DNA of 64,000 nucleotides from positions 62,001-126,000 of the forward strand of contig JAPYMA010001443.1 of the NCBI GenBank assembly GCA_035041965.1. Reading direction: 5' to 3'. The position numbers and the translations under genes were made by a program. The notes under the pieces are model-generated. The model saw nothing but the letters and a program-made list of their open reading frames with translations, searched no databases and was not told the origin of the DNA. Positions 53,971 through 64,000 of this stretch are shown here, in pieces. Each line of letters opens with the position of its first letter. The stretch's first letter is position 1. The DNA comes from Anisakis pegreffii. Taxonomy: Eukaryota > Nematoda > Chromadorea > Rhabditida > Anisakidae.

Positions 53971-54896
53971 TTATATAAACAACTCATCTGGAATTTTTCT
54001 TTTTGGAATGAACAAAACTGAATGATTCAGTTCGTAATGATTTTGAACTTTCAACAGAATTTTTGATTGATCAAATGCGAGAAATTTATTCGATAAAATT
54101 AACATCAAATCGACTGAGTACAAAAAGAAGTGTCCACAGCAACTGCGAAAACCGCCGTTAAAAAAATGATGAGCAGAGCGACCCGGTAGATTGTATAAAT
54201 TAAGTACAAAAGTACGAAAAAAAGAAACAATCAGCATTTCGAATGTTATGCAAACTGACAAATCAATTAACATTTAATAATAATAATAATAATAATCATA
54301 AAAACAAAATAATAATACATAATAATAACAATTGCTCTTCATATTCCCTTTCTCCATCACGTACGTACCTTTCCTCGCCGTGTTATTCCTCTCATCTTCA
54401 TTTAAAACCTTCGTTGTCCCATTGAAATTCTCGGATGGGATTTTTAAATTGCGATTTCAGCGAGACCTCTTCCAACAATACTTGAGCGAATGTGGAGTGT
54501 TCTTAGAATGAGTGCAACAATACACGATGCTGACTCAACAACTGATCACAATACCAATCAACACCACTGAATAAACGAGAAAATAACTGAAACTTCAGAG
54601 AAAAACGATACTTTCAAAGAAAACTGCAGCATGCTTCTCATCTTCAAAGTATGCTTTCTGTTCACAAGAACGTCGCAAACTGATGATAACTGTTGCTGTT
54701 GAGATGATGATGATAATAAGACGGAGATAAAACAAATTTGATGAACAGAATTAAAATAAAACAAATTAGAATGATTGGAAACTTTACAACGAATCGAATA
54801 ATTCGTCTCAATTCGAACAATTTGATGATAATTACAAGTGGTGATTATTCTATCATATTCGCGAATAAAACGACCAAAATTAAGATCTATTATCAA
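53971..54896 (-). pseudogene. fragmentary F-box-family relative next to the WNK-like gene
   Basis: A segment near 54896 reads IIDLNFGRFIREYD, close to the fourth exon of the F-box gene (ILEVDFQYFYNRIY). A segment from 54118 (acceptor TTTTTGTACTCAG) reads NKFLAFDQSKILLKVQN, close to its fifth exon (QKTLAFNGRLILRVAN), and continues to a stop at 53971. Only about 240 bases separate the first segment from the stop codon of the next gene, so there is no room for exons with an F-box. Probably a truncated copy. Similarity was judged by eye. Confidence 0.3.
54275..54296. repeat. (TAA)n microsatellite
   Basis: About seven TAA units; a similar shorter AAT array lies near 53325-53339. Confidence 0.9.
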
Positions 54897-55135
54897 CGTG
54901 ATCGTTGAGAAATAAGAGCTGCTTCAATCAGCGATTGATCAATTGAATGAATAAATTACGTTTCAAAACGAACAACAACGCATCAACACCATTCAAAAAC
55001 ATACACAGTAGTAATCTATCGTCTAACTCTCGTATAAAAGTGATATCAGCGACAATAATAATAACAGTAATAGTGATAATGATAATAATATGCATATGTA
55101 ATAATTTCAAATTGGAAGTTACAAAATCTCATTCA

Positions 55136-58100
55136 TTATTGTGGTGGCAAACTAAGACGATTACGTGACTTGTAATGTTCATCGTTTAACGAAACTGCCT
55201 GTGGTTGATGTTGGTGTGCATTTGCATTTGTGGATGTCATCGGACTATTCACTCTTTCGACGGATGTCGACAATTTGTGATCATTTTGTGGTGAGATGAT
55301 GGATGATGAACCGTTATAGATTGCATTCTGAAGTGCATTCTCAAAATCAGAAAATCGCAGCGCTTTCGTAGGCACACCTGCTGCTGCTGCTGCAATACTA
55401 CTACTACTACTACTAGTGGCATCAGTTGTTTGCAACAATTGCTGTTGTTGTCTGAGCTGAACAATTTGATGATTATTGAGCACTGACGATCCCAACGGTT
55501 TCGGTCTTAGAAGGACGGCATCCACGGACGGTGGACGACGACCGCCAACCGCCACAGATTCTGCCCTTTTACGTCGCATCTGCACGTTAACTGCACCCTG
55601 CAATCTTGTATTATGTGTACAGTGGAAGCTCGATTCACGAACAATTCATCTTCGACGAATATCTGCTGCTCCCGTTTATGGGTACTACTTGAGAGGACGG
55701 GAAGAACAACTTCACAGTGTTTGCTGACTGTCATTTCTCAAACTAGTGCTGTTCTAGGCTTTTGAAGAAAATTGTTTTCATGAAATGCTGATTACGACAA
55801 AGATATTGAAGAGATCGTTTTATTTTTTATGAATTCAATGCTGCAATTGGTCAGCGAGCAGAAAACTAGTGGAAATTTTTCAAGGACACTGAAATCTGAC
55901 TATTACACAGTCTCTCGAAGCACTCTTCTGGAATTCATTAAACGAGACGCTCTGTTTACGATTGATCAAATATCATATTTGTGCCCTAGTCAAATCCTGC
56001 TTCGCATTCTACGAACAATCAGTCTATCATCAGTGAAACTATTGACATCCATCTCTATCACTATAAATGTGAAGTGGAGAGAATCAAGTTGACTGCAACT
56101 GAGTAACAACACAATTTCCACCGATCACTAAAAAAAAGTCTGCTTCTGTTTATAAATGTTTATAAATGAAATATCTGAATGAATTTTGCTCGTACACCCT
56201 ACCCTAACTTCCACTGTACATTTTTTCATTCTCCTAACAAAACCCGAAATGTTGTACTTGATCAATGCCAAGAAACCGGCAATTTACTTTTCTCTTCTTT
56301 ACGTAGTGCGTGATATGTGAGCCGTTTAAATATGTCAACATGAAATTGCTCAGAACTGATTTAACTGCTTGCAACACAAACAAACATTCGAGAGTACGTT
56401 ACACTTCGACAAGAGTACGGATTCTTAATGAACTCTACTTAATAAAAGAGTTTACTCAACAATTTAATGGCTTATTTTTCTATTGCGCTGATCATTCATA
56501 GTGATGAAAAACCATTCGAATGTAACATTTCAACACGAACGAATAACGATGGCGATGAAAAGATAACTAATGAAGTGCTAACAAATGAACCGTTAATCAA
56601 TCAACGCACAAAACATCTTAACGAATGAAGAGCACTTAACCGAACAGAAATGAATAAAAGACATCACAACATCGACTAACTTTGGGATCTTTGGAATCTC
56701 TCGGTGAGAGCGTTGTCGAAGAGAAATCGAACTGAAGTGGTGGATTGTGCGGTGGACTGGGCGGCAGTGACAGGGAGGAGTTCTGTGTGGACGATGTGGT
56801 GGCAGCAGCGTTGGTGATATGCGAGAATTGTGGATTTGCGAACGGCAAATGCGTTATACCAGCTGGACTAGTACCCGAACTTGTCTCATACATTGACGTA
56901 GAGCCAACGAACGCATTCGGCAAATGCGCTCGAGACTGTCGAACTCGTTGACGTGCCAACTGAAGTTCGCGACGTTGCCGTTCCACGAACATTTCCAACT
57001 CCATTTTCTGTCTGAAACCTTTGCGAATCATTAATCGTTGCATTACTCAACAATAGCGGATTGAATTCGATTGTCTCTTGGAATTAAAATGGCCCAAAAA
57101 TGATCAAAATGAATTTAAGGGAATGAATATGATCACCATACACGATCATTATTGATCATAAGGATGCGTTTTGGAACGCATAAAAAGCGCATCGCATTCA
57201 GAAAACCAAAAAAAATCGAAACCGAAAAATGGACCATACAAAAAACAAGAACATGCCGATTAATCAATGCTTGAATCGTTTCGTCATCGTCATACTCCAG
57301 ATCTTCATCCATCTAAAAATTCAACCAGAATCTTACTTAGTACGGTGAAAAATCATCTCTCTACTATAAATTCATCAGTATAAAGTGAAGAATGAAATAG
57401 CTCGGAATTTCCCTCTGTTCACTCATACTAAGTAGAATTATTATTTGGTCTAGAATCTCATTTCAAGTGGACGATGTCCCATTTTGAAGTTGTTGAATCA
57501 AAAAAAAAAACATTTTCTACTTTCACAAGATTTCGGAATGGTCGTTGACAGAATCTAAGGGGTGATCTGGTGGAAAGTGGTGTCGGAAATCGCCATAAGA
57601 AACGCATCAAATGCAAAATGATTTAACTGAAGAATAGATAATGAAATATGGCTTGAAGATGCACACCTTGAAAGAAAGTCAACAGTAGAAAGAGAGCCTG
57701 GCTTTGCGGTGGTGACTAACTGTGGGGCTCATAAGAAAAATAATCATAAGAGAGATTCTGAATCATTCGAGTGAATCATGTGATTCTCTCACAAAAAATT
57801 CTCTCTCAGCAAGTGATTCGCAATGATCAAAAAATATAACTCGCAAGTTCTGGATTTCTATCAGTGGAATGATTCACTCGTCGATTGTTCCACGTATTAA
57901 TTAACAACTCAAATTCAGAATGACTCCTAAAGAAATGTAATCTACGATCGTGAAACGATCGAATCGAGAGCAAACCAAATGCAACATTTTTCATTGACGC
58001 TGATATTAATCGGAGTAAAGGCAGCGCTCAAGCAATGCGTCAAACAAGCGAAATGCTTTTTTTTGTGCAGAAGCATTCATTTCATGAGCCTAAAATGGAT

Positions 58101-61100
58101 GAAGTAAAAAGCGACAGTTGATCTTCAAGCAAACACAATTAGAATAACACGGAAGCGAAGTGACGGTGTCTTTACGAATGCACATCAATACTTCCAAAAT
58201 GTTGAATGCTTGATCACTGAATAAAATGGCGTTAACTAGAGACAGTATCGTCAAGGCTGTAAAAATATTATGACAACGATAATAGCGAAAACGTGGTAGA
58301 TTTTTCTGAATGTTTTACTGAGAATTTTCACAAATTTGTGGACTAATTTTGGCCACACTTTGATGGAACAGTTGAGAAGAATAACTGAAGAACTAATCAA
58401 AAAGCGGCATTCGTCTAAAGAGAGCAAAAAAAAAGAAATTGAAAAACGGAGACAAAAAGGGAAAAATTAAAGCGTACACGAACACGTTCACGCCAAAGAA
58501 GCACTGAAACTGCATTCGTAAAGTATTCAACCTCACTCAAAATCCTAAACAACACCCTAAACGATGAAGTTATTAGCTGGAGGCAACATCATATATTCCG
58601 CATTGTTAAGCTTTGATCATTTCAGAATGATTGAATTCGACTCAGTAGTTCAACTAATCAAATCACAAAGGTAGCTACTAAATCAGTGGAATTCTGACAA
58701 TTGCATTTGATTCAACGAATCACCATTCATCGCTTACACAGAGACGGCGACGCAATTTCTGCTCTCCGAGGAGAACCTCCGAAAAGAAATCACAATAAGG
58801 ATCTACAACAAGGATCGATCAATGGGCTGGATCCGGACCCTGAGAGGATTTCATTCAGTTCAGAGAAATTTCTTGAAGATGCATGGAATCGGATTCACGA
58901 GCTGATCTTAAACCTACGATTCTTCTGACCGGTCCAAGAACCATTTTGAATGATACTCATATACTTTTAAAATGATTCCACATAAGAAATCCAAAGATGA
59001 GCTTTGGGCATTTTTTTCGTAATGTTCGCAGCAGGTGGAAGATTTCTTTTTTTGGAAGAATGCAACTGTGATGTTGATGAGAACGAAAAATACGAACGAT
59101 CACATTGAATTTCTCTCTCTGCTGAAGAGTTCCTATGAATGAGTTGCTTAACTTCTTTTTGTTCGTTTTTGAGGGTGGAAACGACCTCTGAGATCATAAC
59201 TGTCACTTCTACTATTGAAAACTCCACTTCGCAACTCAAAAGTAATTTCAATCAAAATTTGAATTTTCTTAAAATTTTATAATTGATAGGTTTTCAAATT
59301 TTCTATCCGACAACGTTTTTTGATCACTAAAATAAAAACGACAGCATCACTAATGTTCCATAAGAAATTATTTGACCGAACAAACGACGAAGGAGAAATG
59401 ATATGTTAACATTCGGATGGTTAACTGTTAGTTGAACGAAATAAGAAGATTAGTGAAAGAAGGGAAAACGAATAAGGAACTAAAAGCTGTTCACATAATC
59501 AAATTTTCCTCAAAAGCGATCACTGATTATACACAGTGTTTGACACAAACAAACTACGTCGTCACATATTCCAGGAACAGATAATGAAATAACAACGCAT
59601 CAATGCAGCAAAATCAGGAACTTCGTGTACGACTGATTATTCTGTTAATGTGTTAGTAAAGCAAACAGTAGGATACGGCTCACTCGACAGCGACACTTTA
59701 ATATATGCGGTACAAAAGTTTCGATAATGCTCTCAAAAAAGGTGTGCATCAGCAAGTATCGGAATTTTTATCGTCGTCATGCACATAAATGTCACACAAT
59801 TGATGGGGCATCACTTCGGATAGAGAGAGCTTTTGAACGGATCAACCAAAATGAAAGAGACTGATTTGAGGGGACTACTGACCAAATTACCAGTTAAAAA
59901 TGTCAAAAGTGATCTGCATACTAAGTACTGCAAATATTCGCGAATCCTCAGCTGCCGATGTTTGGCTCGTATTTGGTGGTGTTAGTTCGCTAGGGTTGTT
60001 AGTTTGATTAGTGATGAAAAAAAAGCATTTTCAGGCTTTCCCAATCTCATCGACTGTCACCGAACTGAGAGGAGAACAACCGAAAGATGATAATAATTTT
60101 CAGTAACAAACATTTCTTGTGCCCTATCTTTGTGATAACAATTTAAATTTCAAACTTTTCTCTACTTTTCCGAAGAATGGAACGGGAGTGCATGTATTCC
60201 AGAGAATTCTTGCTCACTGTTCCATTTCGGCTGGCAGTTTAATAAATTCTAGCTCAAAGGATACCCTCTTGAAGATAATGACTCTTTTCAATACTTTAAC
60301 ATCTTACATTCACTACTATCAGATGTGAATCTATCAACGACATGGACAGTTGACTCAACAACGACAGCACAAGGATACGGTGCACAAGAAGTGAATGTTA
60401 TTGTGATGAGTTGCGCAATCTGTAGATCGTGACAGTGAATGATTCAAATAAATATGAGTGTGATTGATAGTGTGGCACCTGCAGATCGAAATCGGATTCG
60501 AACGAAGTGGCCGGACTGAACGAGTGTTCATTGCTTTCACGCAGCGACTCAAAGGTGGTGCTCGAGAGCGCACACAACGGTGCATGCTGTATCGGTGGAG
60601 TACCAACGTGGAATATGGCCGTTCGAAGAGGTGATATGGGTGAGGCGGTTGGCAGCTCCATATTCTTGAAGTTATGCCGTCGTTTACCCACCGACTGTTC
60701 CACGATCACACTTTGGCTTAGCGGCGTTTGCGTTAACATTGGTGTGGACTGAGGGGGTGCGCCCACTAGAACGCCGGACGATTGCGCTAGACCAGTGAAG
60801 GTAGCCGTGGCCACTGCGCACGGTACCGCAACACTGGCCGTTACGGCACGTTGTAGACCGCCGCTTATCGCAGATGGCGGCGCCTTTGTGCCACTGATCG
60901 CAGACAGCGGCATTTGCGGAATTGTATAGCGACCTTGCGTTCCCAGGGTACTGCTTAAGGCAGTTTCGAGATTCTCGAACGTTTTTAGTGGTGGCGCAGC
61001 CGCTAAACTAGACGGGAGAACTGCCGATGGAACACTTGATTGTGGGAGTATGGCTTGTTGTTGAGCAGCAGGTGGTAGTTGTTGTATGATGGTTACAGCA

Positions 61101-63974
61101 TCGCTCAATGTGCTCATCGCGGAGGTTTCATTTTCAGACGACTGTTGACTACTACCATAGTTACAGATTGACAACGATTGTTGTGGCGTTATGAGAGCAC
61201 GTGAAACCGACGACGAATCTTCATGCGCTAACGCCGATATCGATGACGATGTGGTGCTTCTTGAGAGTGGTTTTTCAGCAAACGCTTTTGACGGATACCT
61301 GCACAACGGTACTAACTCAGCTGCACTCGACACTTTAGAAAGATGTTGTGAGGTTGACGGTGGCTGTGCCTGTGTCTGTTAAAGAAATACAAATCAACAA
61401 TGTACGACGCAAACATTCATTCCAATGAAACGAAACGTGAATTAGTAAGAAACATAAAAAATAAAAAAAATTATAAAATGTTCGTGAAGAAATTATAAAA
61501 ACGTTTTGAAATCTTAAAGATTCGAAAAAAAGAACCAAAAAAAAATCGCCCGTAAAACCCCAAGCGAGCAAATTTTGATGTTCTATCATTTAATGCAAAT
61601 TTAGGCAGCAATAAAACGGTAAGAAAATGAACCGGAGCCCTTCTCATAGATGGATTCCACTAGACACTTTGGTTATTCAATCGTTTTATAATAAATTGTT
61701 CTCATTTGATAACATGCATCGATTTCTGCACCAAAAACTGTTAGAAGCAGCAATATTCATGAATGAATGAATGACTTTCATGTTAAAGTGCCAAAAGCTA
61801 ATTGGCTCAATTAATTTTGTGCCCCACTCTTATGCCCACCGTTAGCTTTTGTCACAATTTCCAAAGCACTTGGAAGTGAGCTAAAATAAAATCATCAGCA
61901 TTTTAAAAACATTCAAACATAAAAAGAACGCAGATTATAGTGTTCGTAAAGAAGGATTGCAAATGTCGATTTCCGAAACATAAAACCAAAAAAACCAAAA
62001 AAAAAAAGAAAATCGCCCGTCAAAAACCCAAGCGAGCAAATTTCGCGTGATTCTCGTAGAAGTTTTCTCGGCTTTCAATTTGATCCAAGCAGTGCCCAGC
62101 GAAGCGTTATTATTCTCAATTCACAATCATTCGAGATAGGTCACTGTTTATCAGTGTTTCTCACAAAACGGCAAGAGGATGAAGAGCAACGAAGAAGACG
62201 AGTAATAAGGATGTGAAAGAGATGAGTTAAATGAGAAGACTTCGGTTCACGAGCAACGCAGTGCTGTTGCACCGTTGAGCGAGACCGCAGCATGAAACTA
62301 ATTTAAGCCTAACGACTCAAAAACAGTTCACCTAGATTACAGCAACGATACCAACCAGCTCAGAGTATGAATTTAAGCTATCACACACAAACGGACAGGC
62401 TCATAAGAACACGTCAATAACTACAACAACAGACTGCTCAATAAGATAGTATCACCAATGCTAACTGATAAGAGAACAACGACGCTCAAATGAGAAATGA
62501 AATAATTCATAATGAGAAGCATTTGAACGAAAAAGTCTTTTGAATTCCGCAGTAAGCAGCAACACACACCACAAGACGAGAAACGTTTCCATTTCGAAAA
62601 CAACAGCAGAACAAGAAAACATTATCACTCAAAACTGAAATTCAAACCGATCGCTGCCTGTCCGACTAAACGTTAATTCGCAAAAGTTAAGTTTAAGCGA
62701 ACAAAAATTCGCAAATGTTACCAACAAAATATATGGCTGATGACCTAAGTGTTTGTCTAAAAGTTTTGTTTTGAACGTTGTGAACTGAACGTACGAGAGA
62801 GAAAGGAGTTTCATTTGAAACAGACAAACTTCAAAACAAATTTTTGAATAAACAAATGCTGCAAAGTTCATGTGCTGCTGTTTTCATGTAGTATTGATTC
62901 ATAAGACATAATCATTCGTGTTTATCACGTAAATGTTAAATTTACGAATACCAATTGCATCATATTGATCCAATCATTGATAAATAGTGTGTGGTTCGAC
63001 CACATTCGCTTACCTGTCGCAATGCCTCATCGGAGATCACTTCGTACAAGGAGGAAGGCGATTGCACACCACCAACTCCACCAACTACGCCGGCCATCTG
63101 TGAGCTGTTTGCCATCGTCGGAGGCGTTAACGCTCCATTGATTGCGGTGGTGCCGACGTGCGCTAAAGTTTCCGTGTGAGGAACCGGCTGCGGAACAACG
63201 CTCGACTCACGAACGTCCAAATGTATCACCTGCAATTCACTGTGTGCACTGAGCAGAATCCGACAAGAACAACTAATTTACTAAATGAAAAGAACTCATA
63301 AGAAAGGAAATATTTGTAATTTTCACGACTGAAACTACTCCTTTGTGAGCCATAAAAATTCCGTACTCAAGATGATTAGAAAAATGTCGACGACAACCTA
63401 CATCGTGCGCTTAAGTGAAACGCTGGCGTGTTTCTGCTTATACAACTAAGTTTTCAAAGATAGCCGTTGATTTAAAGTAAAAAATGGTCGTCTTGAAGTA
63501 ATTTCACGTGAGTGGATTAGCAAAGAATTACATGAATAAACGAACGAACGAACGAATAAATAAAAACCTTCTGTAGTGCATCGGCTAAAGCATTCAGCGT
63601 ATCAACATGCATCATACCGGCGGTAGTTGATGTGGATGTTGACTGATTAGTGGGCACTGCAGGAGGGGCATTTACATTCGTAATCGCAGTTACGCTAGGG
63701 TTCAGTGGCTGTTGAGTGGGGACTGCAGAGGAGGGATTCACCGTGCCGATAAGCGCTGGTGTTTGTGGTGTGATGGATGGTCTTGACGGAGGAGGCACTA
63801 CGCTAGAATCGATCACTGCATTGCTCTCTGCACCACTCAATTCACGATTCTCATTTAACTCTTCACCTTGCAGTTTTTGACTTAATGCTAGCAGTTTATC
63901 GTTGAGACCGGCCAAATTATGTGATAAATCATTGTGTATCGACGGTGTATGTGGTAACGACGTAAACGTTGTAC
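55136..63974 (-). CDS. wnk-1: C-terminal part of a large Ser/Pro/Gln-rich protein, possibly WNK kinase
   Basis: Six exons: 63974-63568, 63229-63014, 61375-60479, 57312-57253, 57007-56681 and 55597-55136. All five internal junctions are phase 0. They give about 788 residues and a stop; the 5' part lies beyond the right edge. Most is low-complexity Ser/Thr/Pro/Gln. Structured bits are GLNDKLLALSQKLQG near the start, TFENLETALSSTLG, and an acidic-to-coiled-coil element made by the 20-codon exon and the next one (DEDLEYDDDETIQALINRH, then KMELEMFVERQRRELQLARQ). The long disordered tail with a late basic coiled coil recalls WNK kinases, which regulate cation-chloride cotransporters through OSR1/SPAK-type kinases. 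No kinase domain is visible here and I saw no RFxV motif, so identity is tentative. Polyglutamine and polyserine runs occur in the last exon. Confidence 0.55.
61541..62043. repeat. two copies of a 35-bp element in a WNK-like gene intron
   Basis: AATCGCCCGT(C)AAAA(A)CCC followed by AAGCGAGCAAATTT occurs at 61541-61575 and 62009-62043, each preceded by an A-rich run. They lie in the same orientation in one intron. They could be ends of a degraded transposon or a duplicated regulatory element. Confidence 0.75.
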
Positions 63975-64000
63975 CTGAAACAAACGTTTGTATAAATGAA

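Noticed and set aside
60507..61382. Plus-strand frames opposite the WNK-like exon
   Set aside because: They are antisense to a 299-codon exon with good splice sites on the minus strand.

Overview
The window is eukaryotic, intron-rich and AT-rich. The genes point to a nematode: several cysteine-rich DB modules, a family I know only from nematodes, are combined with Ig and FN3 domains; splice acceptors are of the TTTTCAG type; and one acceptor lies five bases before a start codon, as expected for spliced-leader trans-splicing. Introns of several hundred bases are longer than is usual in Caenorhabditis. A spirurine or ascarid-type parasite is possible, but the species cannot be fixed from sequence alone. 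I found no tRNA or rRNA gene, CRISPR array or complete transposon.

Layout, left to right. (1) 1-3.8 kb has no convincing gene. (2) 3.8-7.9 kb, plus strand: a secreted frizzled-related protein (Fz cysteine-rich domain plus netrin-like domain) in eight exons. (3) 7.9-13.97 kb is intergenic. (4) 13.98-27.2 kb, plus strand: a 26-exon gene for a 1,488-residue single-pass surface protein with Ig, DB, FN3 and other cysteine-rich modules, close in architecture to the C. elegans IGDB proteins. Every splice phase agrees. (5) 29.3-30.1 kb, minus strand: the 3' part of a small proline-rich protein with a C-terminal membrane anchor, convergent with the receptor. (6) 31.5-32.2 kb: a tandem repeat of about 403 bp. 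(7) 33.2-36.0 kb, minus strand: a secreted protein with a Cys/Gly/Met-rich N-terminus and a long Pro-Ala array. (8) 37-55 kb, minus strand: one complete F-box gene (seven exons, 444 residues) flanked by exon-sized segments that look like divergent relatives, probably a fast-evolving and partly decayed tandem family. (9) 55.1-64 kb, minus strand: the last six exons, all joined in phase 0, of a large Ser/Gln/Pro-rich protein that resembles the C-terminal part of a WNK kinase. Its 5' end lies beyond the right edge.

These genes are not an operon. Two encode secreted or surface signalling molecules (a Wnt modulator and an Ig/FN3 receptor), one a probable ubiquitin-ligase adaptor, and one possibly a regulatory kinase. 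From memory, C. elegans sfrp-1, igdb-1/igdb-2 and wnk-1 all lie on chromosome IV, so the window may preserve an old linkage group. Exon coordinates come from manual translation with phase checking. Gene extents are therefore well supported where phases close, and weak where marked.
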